From: Aphrocallistes beatrix
Taxonomy: Eukaryota; Porifera; Hexactinellida; Sceptrulophora; Aphrocallistidae
DNA length: 64,000 nucleotides
Direction of reading: 5' to 3'
Assembly: GCA_963281255.1 (NCBI GenBank)
Contig: OY725488.1
Coordinates: forward strand, 1,178,001 to 1,242,000
Within the stretch, counting starts at the first letter, position 1. The number at the start of each line of letters is the position of its first letter. Positions 12,701 to 33,793 of the stretch are shown in pieces. A program made the translations under genes and the position numbers. The notes under the pieces are model-generated. The model searched no databases. It was given only the letters and a program-made list of their open reading frames with translations, and was not told the origin of the DNA.

Positions 12701-14568
12701 ACTGCTCAAAGTCAGCTGTTTCACAGCTGTCTGACTGTGTCAGTTCGGTTCTCAACTTGATCAAGCGAGAGATGTGTATCTGGAGATGTGTTAAAGAATT
12801 GAAAGAGTCGAGAAAGTTGGAAGAGATTGTGCTTGTGGAAGGAGAGATAAGAGATGCATTCTTGGCTGTTTTCAAGCAGGAGTTACTCTCCCTATCTCTT
12901 GAAGAACTCTTGGATAAATTGGATTTGGATCGGATCAGTACGAATCCATGCGATTTCTGTCACTTCTCAACTAAGCTCAATCAGCACATTACTCAGTATC
13001 TAAACAGTTTAAGGCGGGCTTATCTTCTCGCTTGCTTGGATCACTCAAAGATTCCACTCGGCGTCCAAATGAGTGACATAGACATTATTCTGTCACTGTC
13101 CACCTGCATCTATCACAGTTTTGGAGACCTAGAGGTTGTCCACTTCCTCAGAGAACGAAACATCGATTCCCAATTCCAACATATCAAGGCCAGCTCTCTG
13201 TCAAAATTCAAGACGTGTCTTAGGAAGAATTCCTATTTTCAATACATATTCATCTATGGTTATATATTGCATTTGATTCAAAATGGATTCATTCTTATTT
13301 TCTCAAACACGTCTGTCGATAACCAGTACGAGTTATATCTCTCTAAAACCATGGATTTTGCGGCGATTGTTTTAGAGATAAAACTTGACAAGTCTCACTT
13401 CACTCTACAAATCTTTGTTCCTTCGTTCTCCGTATTAGATCAGACAGTTGACCTTGCTCTCACCACCGCCATTCCACCAATCTCTATTGTTGCGTTTGAG
13501 ATCAATTTCTGTCTAGATTACGTCCAATCTCTCCTCAGCAAAACCTTGTCTAATATTCCTCCTAAAATGCTTTGTGTTAGGGCTCTGTTAAATGTTCTTA
13601 TCCCCATCTCTCAATACAATGATCTGTACAGGCACCATATCGTTAGGAGATCCAATTTCCCATACAAATGTACACCTCCCTATCCCGCAAACACTGACAT
13701 ATTCGATCACATCATCACTCATCCGAATTCTTTTGACTTATCCAGCTATCCCGATGCTAACAACCATCAAAATGTATTGATATACCAACTCTCTCCCAGC
13801 ATACAACTGAAACGGTTGAGTGATTCTCTCCGAATTTTGTGTTCGTTCCTTCATGAATTTGATATTTATTTCATTTTTGACGTAGGAAAACCGATGGAGA
13901 ACTCTGCAAGAATGATTGAAGCGTTTGTTGTCTGTATAGACAAGATATTGCACTCTAAAAGTATCTTCACATCTCATCTCCTGGAAAACTCAATCTCTTC
14001 CGTTAACTCAGATCAAATGCTCCAATCCATTGATTTTAAGGATTGCCTCCAATCATTTCTTTCCTGCATTCTAGAAGAAGCAGCGCTACGTCTGAAAAAA
14101 GAGGCGATCTCACAACTTTTCATTTCGAGCCTAAAACCCAGTGCACGCCGTCCCAAATTAACTATTCATGACGTCATTGCTCTAGAGCAGTGTATGCCCT
14201 CGCATTCGCTTGTGGAATACCTCCCGGCTGATGTTAAAAAAACACTCACTTTAAAGAAAGGACGGTTAACTGAATTCCTAAAGCGAAAGGATCAACCTCT
14301 GCCAGGCTTAATAATTTCAGGCAGCGTGAATAATGAATTCTCAATTTACTTATTCCTTCTGAGCAGAGAGAATTTTACCATCAACTTTGTTTGTTTTTAC
14401 TCCACTCAAAATGGATTGAATGAAGGTGTCAAAATGTTTCAGCAAAGTTCGAAGGAATGTCTTGACGGAGAGAAAGTCAAGGGCATTCTGGCAAATAATT
14501 ATAAAAAAGAAATCGAACTTATAGTAAAGGCTTTAAAAACATCCACATGGACGCATTTATTCAAATAA
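6778..14568 (+). CDS. SZT2: SZT2, KICSTOR complex subunit, single exon of 2,596 residues
   Basis: SZT2 is the large subunit of KICSTOR, which brings GATOR1 to the lysosome so that mTORC1 is switched off when amino acids are short. The start is the first ATG after the upstream stop. The N-terminal third follows the human protein in order: a strand CSFVIGLDISSYMLVV, a segment where SINFLPASWHKHILLVSLPLS aligns with human RQGILALQLLPS...IIVITDG, then QHISCSFLTPVP, and YFPNYSAIRFLASVSQG aligning with HVPNVELMKFIAMATFG. The rest is a very long protein without common domains, as expected for SZT2. At 2,596 residues it is about three quarters of the human length (~3,430). It is unbroken over 7.8 kb, which is remarkable because vertebrate SZT2 has tens of exons. 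Annotation rests on recognised N-terminal motifs and size; the C-terminal half should be confirmed by profile search. Confidence 0.8.
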   Translation: MTTGPPEEEVSLFVYSPSEGDHEDNLDHSWREVVGTRDLAQFVSHLPESQPQLRGNPETFDFSDSYYLVHTCCSFVIGLDISSYMLVVQPDQKTNLFRTLLDYLTYFMKQLSETIQIGSERREPVIRLTFLIFSFDRQHSFFTKVLFQALEIRQETVSDLVEEIVSSVMRSYGRLECDKSAGETPVQKSIADILQVCIYSINFLPASWHKHILLVSLPLSDFPDMPAKNYVVSQLLEQHISCSFLTPVPSSHLTWMGYFPNYSAIRFLASVSQGVVFNPDSTASKYSRTNSDILINLTQKLILTTYFQSKSNKRHLIASIPPINDNRHSQHIASSKHHKLQILTPPSFLLTALFQLGFLLDPDPADTLSLQLSLPWDEYTSFTIKISEFTTQSYSVPFEVSIFYTSHHLRIIDLQDYCLEPCNMETLPFRTQQVVVFRKFFKELKHKLIILDCIYNLNLCNGIDPAPVQIEKIAGDEEHSRRHINYGGDKMKAILSNKVRQWHTWMNTCVLHLSMDQSGDSACIHNALLKLGGEEIGEKDFYLIQFEEDLQRFCFVSIDFSYPPIISIYFGFHFSINGKIIKETRNQFLQSINTNLKFVNPEIGRSGFSDSPALKPFQIHTKDITDILRFGFKQNGFLTYDIIKYYFFHRSLPFTPDVSTDAVHKLLQQIAKYFVQNKVNNGWTVFKSNHYTTLFDQILLKNMNCVHKVLICYFLYLEESEHTWRLRIDFFHEPIIGTILSDNPSLSGLSTNELFDKIEAFDHKILNCALNYSSIGFGYQIGIEPDLQCLSNACSTLIFDAPLLFEQSSPQDDHQLNDQIVSKLTSKLTQSSCSEMQTDVALISRALLNSHTESDHYFTNFIYYFKDQQDVLRKMFLDKLFFKCFYKLEVDSSEAYFIALPTCTQNISDLIQDLPNCPPTPSLQTFPILISFLAIDRVSEVPSCHFYGCRSGTISCRQPRMPFSLKQFLTYLQGELNKSFVEVVVSHIGRREQISPVLLSKCLGYCSQERFHSSLDLTATLKALSTVTALRPVVSLSVDTFLREKLPWFILCPERRGLYYFSSQQFLAQRNSKLGRVDADSNVQVFIQFKLSIQRASGVCEDLILQDFTFHEHLQQEEQPIRSAVLGVECYIFDTSATEFSIVEREGERTSSSGNKQSGELHLSLPPLHPHTSSLDRREISRESLASSDSEDQILVKLIKSSELLTPPVQVSDVAGSHDGLLTHLLEETQWQINDLTVGALSNNLTSAALLLEIVDHIKQGEELCKQTCKIYHLHENITYSMLALTPATKERFMRELDCEIPGIRSDRFGAYYNLKLADAACVGVSYWLVMEVSTESPAITFYTQYNPQEPESGDISSRWLFEKGNEAVKSVCRKVFQITLLHDLYNNKLMYSQLSVDYHPEELEEDALCFFQSNLACPHRLEYTIPVHWRLGRQMAQSLAKKYLESLKCKNANSIYILEEDAATDRIYYMYINTVDNDALASVHNVQEGRLGKAEDVILKFDVYGVATPSKRYQDLVFNNIEDKMYNEILTRLCDSFSQQANIQLFAQDVTFLQPESKVDCPEESFTFNLPYFVEFSLSSFLFYLFQHILTTCTRLKKKCFAHDIYFQLPSFYPKTELEEFCDNFFISAGPIQTRSIILIGLIIREKSSLRPVSYKESLDIPSSRSVTLDSALSELSSPDGVSGGFEVNVLMWQHGNADCKQMQTKILNQCRTALIDFVIELYLLQIPHSPSFISYSQSMVDASMEASASPVPKEGRTRAPSLNSTQCESRDSLDGIPAIELLLPEFRIDKSNTLDEEFIRGVKYINSHLLMTDTSTLKRITGQLPETCTITRFFTLIFKKLNQVCKSFEFTQELFQQESEESEVLSAVDIKSLLNNESDSPASHYFLLCRNPFHWLQSQRFSEGKRIISKKVAHTSSNANILKFPLDPYAENVSRGEPFYETFKQQHPDDVITRQAFIFIIVDGNDVTCVCYNCSKSAVSQLSDCVSSVLNLIKREMCIWRCVKELKESRKLEEIVLVEGEIRDAFLAVFKQELLSLSLEELLDKLDLDRISTNPCDFCHFSTKLNQHITQYLNSLRRAYLLACLDHSKIPLGVQMSDIDIILSLSTCIYHSFGDLEVVHFLRERNIDSQFQHIKASSLSKFKTCLRKNSYFQYIFIYGYILHLIQNGFILIFSNTSVDNQYELYLSKTMDFAAIVLEIKLDKSHFTLQIFVPSFSVLDQTVDLALTTAIPPISIVAFEINFCLDYVQSLLSKTLSNIPPKMLCVRALLNVLIPISQYNDLYRHHIVRRSNFPYKCTPPYPANTDIFDHIITHPNSFDLSSYPDANNHQNVLIYQLSPSIQLKRLSDSLRILCSFLHEFDIYFIFDVGKPMENSARMIEAFVVCIDKILHSKSIFTSHLLENSISSVNSDQMLQSIDFKDCLQSFLSCILEEAALRLKKEAISQLFISSLKPSARRPKLTIHDVIALEQCMPSHSLVEYLPADVKKTLTLKKGRLTEFLKRKDQPLPGLIISGSVNNEFSIYLFLLSRENFTINFVCFYSTQNGLNEGVKMFQQSSKECLDGEKVKGILANNYKKEIELIVKALKTSTWTHLFK

Positions 14569-15113
14569 GTTTAGGTGAAGATACAGAATTTTTCAGTCTT
14601 TCAAGCTAAATCCGAGGATCATCGCGTTTTCATTTTACAGAAAATAGTAATTGTAGAATTTCAGTCCTTCATTGATATATTAATTTATTATTCCCGTCTT
14701 TCATTGTACTTAATATAATTTGTTCAGAGATACTTCATAATCTAATTTGTTCAGAGATACTTCATAATATAATTTGTTCAGAGATACTTCATAATCTAAT
14801 TTGTTCAGAAATACTTCATGCAATACTGCAGCTCAGTCTCATACGTATTGACAAATTTGACATACATTTGATTATCTTAATTATTGATTCTTTAAATAAA
14901 ACAACTCTACTAAAGCTGAGCTCTATAAAGTTATCAATTAGTATGAATTTGTAAATATTGAATTTTTCCTGATTTTCAGGAGGCAAAAAACAATGGGTTT
15001 CCTAAATTATATAGCACAACATACTTCTGACCTGGGAAACACCGACATATTTCAAGTTATTTCTTTGCAAAATTTATACTACTAGATATTAAACTAATTT
15101 CTGGGTAAATAAG
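14569..15113. other. Intergenic region between SZT2 and NDUFA2
   Basis: This AT-rich gap holds the SZT2 3' end and the NDUFA2 promoter. It contains the 27-bp tandem repeat described separately and a candidate polyadenylation hexamer aataaa near 14894. I see no gene. Confidence 0.5.
14717..14820. repeat. 27-bp tandem repeat, about 4 copies
   Basis: The unit aatttgttcagagatacttc plus ataatct repeats at 14717, 14744, 14771 and 14798 with only one or two differences per copy. It lies just downstream of the SZT2 stop codon, probably in its 3' UTR or flank. Confidence 0.9.
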
Positions 15114-15401
15114 ATGAAAGGGATTCGAGTACTCCAATCTTCCCTTAGGAATGCAAAAGAGATCCGTATCCATCTCTGTCAATCGTCTCCTAATAGCAAG
15201 GGTGTCAGGGAATTCATACAAAGTTGGTATGTACAATTAAAGCTAAGTCATCCAGAATTCCCAATTTTAATCAGAGAATGTGAAGGGACTTCAGCTAAAG
15301 CTTACGCCAGATTTGACAAAGGAGTCGAGAAGTCCAGCTCACTCGATAACAAATCTCCACAGCAAGTTATAGACAGCATCACTCAACTTCTGTCTAAATG
15401 A
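15114..15401 (+). CDS. NDUFA2: NADH dehydrogenase 1 alpha subcomplex subunit 2 (complex I B8)
   Basis: This is a 95-residue accessory subunit of mitochondrial respiratory complex I with a thioredoxin-like fold, located on the matrix arm. The core motif [20 protein letters not shown] matches the human [31 protein letters not shown] corresponds to LPILIRECSD, followed by A-Y-A-R-F where human has W-A-R-Y. The C-terminal [11 protein letters not shown] helix also fits. The length is close to the usual ~99 residues, it is complete in one exon, and the start is the first in-frame ATG. It sits head-to-tail behind SZT2 with a 545-bp gap, so it has its own promoter. Confidence 0.95.
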   Translation: [95 protein letters not shown]

Positions 15402-16140
15402 TATCATTATTATTATTACGTAGTTAATATTTTCAATTGAAATATTGTTTTCGATTTTCCTCGTGTCAAACCTAAGTGCAGTGTTTGGTTCAAATGACTG
15501 AATTCCTTCCCATCACTATATTGATAACTATTATTAATTATCGAAACAATATTATAGTTTTTTTTAGATTTCACAGCCTGCTGCTACAATTTTGACGGAA
15601 GCGATATTTGAAAACCTCATTTTATTACAATATTATTTGAAAAAAGCTTTTAATGTCCGTTAAGGTTAAACCTCCTCGGTGTCGACCATATTGACGTAGG
15701 AACACTTTTTTGATGGGGGGAGAGAGGGGGGACTAACCAACCAGCTGGGGTCTGGGAGGCGCTATAAGCCCCTGGAGGCTACATTTGTTTCATTATTTAC
15801 CCCGCCTAGTGTCGACGTCAAAATTGCAAGAAAAGACCACTTTCGGACAGAAATGGGGTTGAAATTTATTTTACCAAAAACCACACCAAGCACCCTTTAG
15901 AGGCTTTTTTGGGGATCTAAAATGTCCACTAAAGGATGTTTGGTGGGGTTTTGGGTGACAAACAACAAATGCCAACTCCATTTCTGTCCAAAAGTAGCAT
16001 TATTTTACAAATTTGACCTCGCCGTTATTTACCTTTAAATTATGATTCCTACTACATTTAACACATTCTATAAACAAAACTAATAAATACACATGTAAAA
16101 TGTTATGTATTGGGAGCAGTCATTCATTCCCGATTCGAAA
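15402..16140. other. Intergenic region between convergent NDUFA2 and RDH-like genes
   Basis: No gene is seen. The right half is occupied by an inverted-repeat MITE (15798-16036). The stretch 15654-15790 is G/C-rich, with a gggggg run and a partial end-like motif (ggtgtcgacca), possibly an older remnant of the same family. Confidence 0.45.
15798..16036. mobile_element. Fold-back MITE, copy A
   Basis: The left arm reads outward-in as gacgtcaaaattgcaag, a stretch with cactttcggacagaaatggg, then accaagcaccc. The right arm is its imperfect reverse complement (accaaacatcc, ggacagaaatggagttgg, aggtcaaatttg). The same ends and inner arm motifs recur in copies B (23601-24220) and C (61588-62117). This is the shortest copy (~240 bp). 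No coding capacity. Confidence 0.75.
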
Positions 16141-17130
16141 CTAGCTTGACTTTTCTTCTACCATCCTCTCGCTCATTTCCCAAAGTCTCTTTGCATTCTT
16201 TTTGTTCCAATCCCATTTAAAACTCCCCTGTGTGCAATCACTGAAATACTTCCCACTCACTCCGTCCAGCTCCTCGCTCACAGCACAGTAGATCTGTGTT
16301 TGTGCGCCTAGTTTGGTATTTTTTATGAAGAAAGTGACCAGTTTCACCAGCATAGGCACCATTGGGGAAAGAAAACGATATTCTCTCGACTTTGCTACGA
16401 TGTGCCTACCAAGCTCCGTATCCACACTGCCTGGGTGCAGACAGTTGCAGGTGACTCTACTCTCCTTCAGCAGATCTGCCAGATGAATTGTGAATAGGAC
16501 ATTTGCTAGTTTGGTCTGGCAATATACTAATTGTCCCATGTAATCGCGATTATCTTTTGGCGTAACATTGTCAAAATTGAACTTCAATGTACACTTTGCG
16601 GCTAGAGACGATACGACAACGATTCTTCCTTGAGGAGATTGCTTCAGCTTGTCTAAGAGTAAGTTTGTGAGAAGAAAATGTCCAAGGTGATTAGTTGCGA
16701 ATTGCATTTCATATCCATCCTCACTGTAAGTTAACGGGCAAGCCATCACTCCGGCGTTATTTATCAGGATGTCTACTCGCTCGTCGGAATCATTAATATG
16801 TTGGCTAAACTCACGAACAGAGTTTAGGGATGACAAATCGAGGTGTTGATAGAACACATTCTCACTTTTTGCCTCATCTCTTATTTGTCTCTCTGCTCGT
16901 AACCCTTTGGTTTCGTTTCTGCACGCTATTATCACTCGAGCCCCTCTCTTAGCCAAATCTACAGCTGTCTCGTATCCTAGCCCGACGTTGCCACCTGTTA
17001 TAATCACTGTCTTACCATCCAATCGACGTTTTGAGTGACACACCCCTGAGAACAGCTTTACATCAAGTACATGCCGTACCAATAAGGCCAATAATACCAG
17101 CACCACCAGCAAGATATAAAGGAGAGCCAT
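16141..17130 (-). CDS. Retinol dehydrogenase-like short-chain dehydrogenase (RDH11-14 type)
   Basis: This 329-residue classical SDR is membrane-anchored and predicted to reduce or oxidise retinoids or related lipid aldehydes with NADP(H). Residues 1-24 form a hydrophobic N-terminal anchor. The cofactor motif TGGNVGLG is at 45-52, NNAG at 124-127, the catalytic serine pair at 174-175 and YCQTK (Y203, K207) completes the active site. NHLGHFLLTNLLL and LHPGSVDTELGRH are typical of the RDH11/12/13/14 group. The RN (71-72) after the second strand suits NADP. All catalytic residues are present and the length is normal. It is single-exon and convergent with NDUFA2. The exact member cannot be decided from the sequence alone. 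Confidence 0.9.
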   Translation of the reverse strand: MALLYILLVVLVLLALLVRHVLDVKLFSGVCHSKRRLDGKTVIITGGNVGLGYETAVDLAKRGARVIIACRNETKGLRAERQIRDEAKSENVFYQHLDLSSLNSVREFSQHINDSDERVDILINNAGVMACPLTYSEDGYEMQFATNHLGHFLLTNLLLDKLKQSPQGRIVVVSSLAAKCTLKFNFDNVTPKDNRDYMGQLVYCQTKLANVLFTIHLADLLKESRVTCNCLHPGSVDTELGRHIVAKSREYRFLSPMVPMLVKLVTFFIKNTKLGAQTQIYCAVSEELDGVSGKYFSDCTQGSFKWDWNKKNAKRLWEMSERMVEEKSS

Positions 17131-17520
17131 CTAATAGTAGGTTTGGGATTTAAATTAATATTTAATAATGTTACACCTAGCACATAATTTCAAAACCCCA
17201 GCTTCGAAAATTTGATACTTGTATGGTCAATTCCACAAAATATGCAAAATTTAAAAAAGGCTGCACAGTGGGCTTTTTGCTGGAAATAGGGTGAAATTTT
17301 AAATCCCTCAGAATTGTATATATATTATTATCATTGAATTCCATCGTTTCAAACCTAGACATACATAACTTCATTCTGATTGAACAAGTGTATTGGTTGT
17401 TATGGTAATGCATATGAGCATGCTTTGGATAATTCGGAATTTCTGGTGTGTGAATTATCAAAATTGATCAAGTTTTATTTTTAGCACTTGTAACTTAGAA
17501 GGCTGAATACCTTTAATGCA
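17131..17520. other. Upstream flank of the RDH-like gene
   Basis: This AT-rich DNA lies between the start of the RDH-like gene and the mariner insertion, and probably includes its promoter. No convincing gene is seen. Confidence 0.4.
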
Positions 17521-18858
17521 TACTAGGGCGTTCAATAAGTCTTGCGGGTCATGGTATATTTCGCAGACTATAATAGTAAACTAATCAGTTTTCATCTATA
17601 ACACAACCTTATATCTTAGCTTGATTTACTGAAAATCTTAGCTTGATTGAATGAAAATTACAAATTTCTGATCAATTTATTCACACATCATTTCAACATA
17701 CTGGTAAAATTATGGCTTCCAAGGATGACAATTTTAATCTGAAATGGAGAGCTTACATTGAGTTTCGCACAAAACTCCGCATCCAGCCGGTACTCATCTA
17801 CAATGAGTTGCAGGAGGTATTGTGCATGGACTGCCCTTCCAGATCAACGGTTGAGCAATGGGCTGCACGATTTCAGTCTGGAAATACAGACGTGTCAGAT
17901 CTACCTCGATCTGGGAGACCGGTGTCCGTCAGCACCCCAGAGAATGTTGCTCTAATCGAGAGCAAAGTCAGGGAAGATAAGTGTATAACAATCGAGCAGT
18001 TAGAGCAGAGTATGGAGATTTCATCGGGGGCCATTCATTCCATTCTGACTACTCAGCTTGGTTTCCGATCCATTTGCGGTAAGTGGGTCCCACATAACCT
18101 CGGCGATCAACAAAAGCTCGCACGTGTAAAGACTGCCAAGAAACTCCTGGAAACCTATGACGGTTGTGATCCTAGACGCCTAGCTGAAGTTATAACCGGG
18201 GATGAGACTTGGGTCTATTATTCAACCCCTTACAGCAAGTATAAAATGCGATCATGGGTGAGAGGGGACGAAAGACCGACCCAAATTCCTAGGCCCGACT
18301 TCAGAAAACCGAAGGTCATGTACCCGATTTTCTTCAATAGTAGTGGAATAGTCTTGCAAATACCTTCTGAAAGTGGTAAAACAGTAAGCGCAACGTTTTT
18401 TACAGAGAAAGTACTTCCAAACCTAATCAAAAACGCGGAAGAGCTCCGAGCCAAGGCTAAAACGAGGGGAATAAAATTATTGATAGATAATGCTAGCTCC
18501 CATACAGCCAAGCTCACTAAAAATTTCTTGGAATCAGAGGGGTTAGATTTACTTCCCCACCCACCCTACTCACCAGACCTAGCTCCCTGTTATTTTTGGC
18601 TATTCCCCAAGCTCAAAATCTACCTTCAGGCAGGGAACTTGAGCCGAAACAAACCCTCGGGTCGGCCCTGTACCACTGCTTCAAATCCATCCCCGAAGAA
18701 GAGTACAGAAATGCATTCATAAAGTAGGTGGAAAGATTGAAACGCTGTGTAGAAGTAGGAGGGGGGTATTTCGAATAAATAATACATTGAAACATATTCT
18801 ATGACATTTATTTATTATTTTATGGTATGACCCGCAAGACTTTTTGAATGCCCTAGTA
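17521..18858 (+). mobile_element. Mariner element, full length with TIRs, decayed
   Basis: The element spans 17523-18856 (1,334 bp) and is flanked by TA on both sides. The left end is ctagggcgttcaataagtct; the right end is its near-perfect inverse. The inverted match runs over ~33 bases with about four mismatches. The length, TA target site and internal transposase are all typical of mariner. The transposase is damaged (see its entry), so this copy cannot be autonomous, but its intact ends could still be recognised in trans. Confidence 0.95.
17712..18778 (+). pseudogene. Mariner transposase, inactivated
   Basis: The N-terminal paired-type HTH region contains SRSTVEQWAARFQSGN and DLPRSGRPV. 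The catalytic core shows GDETWVYYS (first Asp) and LLIDNASSHTA (second Asp). The third Asp position, in the SPDLAPCDF context, reads SPDLAPCYF: Asp changed to Tyr. The frame shifts by one base near 18621-18629; in the shifted frame the usual C-terminal segment SIPEEEYRNAFIK appears, then a TAG at 18725 where mariners have Trp, and the original end lies near 18778. Three independent lesions show a dead copy. The unbroken part alone reads 336 residues to 18722 but ends in shifted-frame nonsense. Confidence 0.93.
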
Positions 18859-19503
18859 CTAAATCATTTATATATCAAGTATCAAATTTAAATCTTGAAT
18901 GTCATTTTTGATTTGTTTGTTTCTATTCTACAATAGATAAAATCGATGTGACAGCTTAAAAAGACGATTCTTTCGCCGTCTACAACATATTTTGTTCTTT
19001 CTGCAGAAATCGTTTTCTTGGGGTTGAAATCCTATAGGTTAATAATACATTATGTATCTCTATCTTGCATAGTTTTCCTACTTCCATTTCACCCCCGAAA
19101 AATGTCCACTGTGGGCTGAACTCTATTAGCACGCTTCATACACAAAACGTAATATAAAACCGTGTCATATTTTGCCAAATCAGACACATATGTATGTATG
19201 TATGTATGCTTTTCGCGTAATTGTAAGCCTCAATGTATTTGACAAGGAATTAATTAAGGTAATTTATCACTAGTTTTTATTTTCATTCCTGTGTTAAATA
19301 CTGATGACACTCGACACTGGAAGTACTAGTAACAGTACAACTATTGAGTGTAGATCTACCACTTGATTAACCTAGGATAGTTAGTTGCTTAGCTAAGCTT
19401 AGGCTTGTGAGAATTGATAGGATTATCTCGATAGTATATATATTCTGCTAATGATGAAATAACGATTAAACTTAGTCAATTGAAACAAAGTTTGATATCA
19501 CAA
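18859..19503. other. Intergenic region right of the mariner element
   Basis: No gene is evident. There is a short (tatg)n run near 19192-19208. The segment otherwise has no structure I can name. Confidence 0.35.
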
Positions 19504-19698
19504 ATGTCGGCACAACGTTCAGAGTCTTCTCCCGAATCAAATATTGACCCAATCGAGAAACAAATAAATGACACGATGGATATGCTGATAGCTAGGATAA
19601 ACCAGAGACGAATGCAATGTCTAACGGCCTACAGAGAGAGTTGTGAAGAAATGAGATCCAGCCAGGAGAAACACGGGGAGGCTAGACAGCGGGAGTAG
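19504..19698 (+). CDS. Small hypothetical protein or exon with coiled-coil character (64 residues)
   Basis: Reading from the ATG at 19504 gives a highly charged peptide: a Ser/Glu-rich start, then IEKQINDTMDMLIARINQRR and a helix with MQCLTAYRE. The (I/L)xxxINQRR-x4-LxxYR pattern resembles the first coiled-coil helix after the RING/B-box in TRIM-like proteins. No RING or B-box is visible upstream and I found no partner exon, so it may be a small gene, a lone exon, or chance. Function not assigned. Confidence 0.35.
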   Translation: MSAQRSESSPESNIDPIEKQINDTMDMLIARINQRRMQCLTAYRESCEEMRSSQEKHGEARQRE

Positions 19699-20023
19699 CT
19701 GTACACAGGGCAGCCCTAACTCAACTTGCAAGAATCCAAACACCATAACATCTGCAAATAACTGTTTGACATACATGAAGTTGAAACCTGTTCATTCTCA
19801 TTCTTTTGTTCTTTGTATGTGTTGGGTGTAATATGTACTACATTATAACATGAGGGTGTATATGAGTAGTTTTAGAGGAACTAATGGCCTTTGATTATAT
19901 AATAACTGAGACTTGGAAGTGCGTCTGGATTGGGAGAGGTTTTGAAAAACTAACTCTCGTTATACCGCTACGTAGATTAATAATTGAATTATTCAACGAG
20001 ACTAATATCCAAAGATTCCATAT
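19699..20023. other. Intergenic region left of the 20032-20369 element
   Basis: This AT-rich DNA follows the small charged reading frame. I see no gene or repeat in it. Confidence 0.3.
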
Positions 20024-20377
20024 CTTCTGTACATAGGCGCCAAGTGTGGGTACCTGGGTGGGCCGTGGTGCTGGCAATGGAGCAGTGGAGGAAGCTATGG
20101 TATGGCAGGAATCCACACAAACTTATAGGTTACAACTAAACCCTAAAATTATGTTAATTGAGTCTAAATATATATCCCAATTTCATTTTTTCTTCCACTA
20201 TAGTCCGATATTTTCTTTTCCCTAGGTAACTATAATAACAAGTATATTGATATTTGAGCATCTAAGATTTAAAAAACTTTCTGGGGGCTTGCCCCCCAGA
20301 CCCCCCTTACCGTCGCTCGCTCTTGGCCCCCCCAGGTTTTGTTCTATTTTCCAAAACTTGGCGCCTATGCTTCTGTA
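20024..20377. mobile_element. hAT-like MITE with CATAGGCGCC ends and 8-bp TSD
   Basis: The element spans 20032-20369 (338 bp). It begins cataggcgccaagt and ends acttggcgcctatg, a perfect 14-bp inverted repeat. The flanks are identical (cttctgta at 20024-20031 and 20370-20377), an 8-bp duplication. The right half carries runs of C. It has no coding capacity and lies 3' of the BRSK gene. Confidence 0.9.
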
Positions 20378-20831
20378 CAATCATATGCACTGAAAAAATT
20401 ATAAAAAATTTCCCATTTTCAATGAAAATCAACTTATTATCTACGTAGATGTAAAATATTGTTCCAATACTCTCGCAAATATTAAACGAATAAAGGAAGC
20501 AAGGCGATGTAATGGAAGCAGAGTATTTAGTAATAATGATGTACGACAACAGCAGCAGTAACAACAGTACTCAGAAACGATAAATAGTAACAATTAATTT
20601 TACAAATGTATTCTGTATGCAAATATACACAATTGATATATAGATAGACGTTCAATCCACTACTCCATACTTTAATGATGAGCACAGCAAGGTGACAGGT
20701 AACATATTAATCTTAACTAGGCAAGAATAAAAACATTTACACATGTTCAGAGTAGCTAGAGGTGATTCATCGCCACCAAGGACGCCATACTTCAGACAGT
20801 TAATTAATACACTAAATAAAATTGGTAGGGG

Positions 20832-32969
<12,138 letters not shown>

Positions 32970-33793
32970 CCTATCGGTGCGTGCGTGTGCGTGTTTGATT
33001 CGTGAGAGAGTGACTTGGTAATCGTGTATTCTCAGAATAGACTGAGTGCTACGTAATGAGTAAGTAGTTCAAAATTGGGATTATAAAAAGACATTGGTAG
33101 AGTGTTATATAACGTTTATGAATACTCAGAAAGAGAAGGTATTGCGCCGAATGGCTGATAACGTGAGTAGCTGACAAGTTACAAACATTGAATTTGAAAA
33201 GGTAGAACAATACAGATGGGACTAAAGAACACGATTAAAAAAGGTTTCAGTACGGAAGATAAGTGTTATAAAACAAATATAAACTAACACCACATAAAAC
33301 CAAACAAAAAGATTGATTCAATCATAAACAATCTCTTAGTTTGATGTCTAACGATTGAACTAAAGTGTAACTGAATCACCCAAGTAGTATTTCTTCAGTA
33401 TATATCTCCATTCTATGCACAATGGAGGAGATTGGGATACCATGGATGGGAAAGGTATGAGATTTGTGTAAAAATAACATTCCCTCCCGTATGATTAAAA
33501 CCAGAATCTTACAATGGATGAATATATCCAATATCTAATTTCAAAGTATCAATTATGAGGTATATAACTAGGTTGTGGCAATGTGGCTGCTCTATTCTTA
33601 ACAAAGGTTGCTATTATTAGCAACAGTTGCACTCTCCTAGCCATCTTAATGATACCCAGTAGAGCGCTGGGGGTAAGGAGAGAGACATACGTATCTTCAC
33701 TCCGCTACATACGGTGAATCCACAAGCATGGAAATCTTATCAAAAATAATTAAAATACAAAAGTATCGAAAATAACTGGGTCAGATTACAAAG
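32970..33793. other. BRSK 5' flank and PPP1R42 3' flank
   Basis: This region should contain the BRSK 5' UTR and promoter (a gtgcgtgcgtgtgcgtgt run lies at ~32976-32993, just before the start codon) and the 3' UTR of PPP1R42. No gene seen. Confidence 0.4.
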
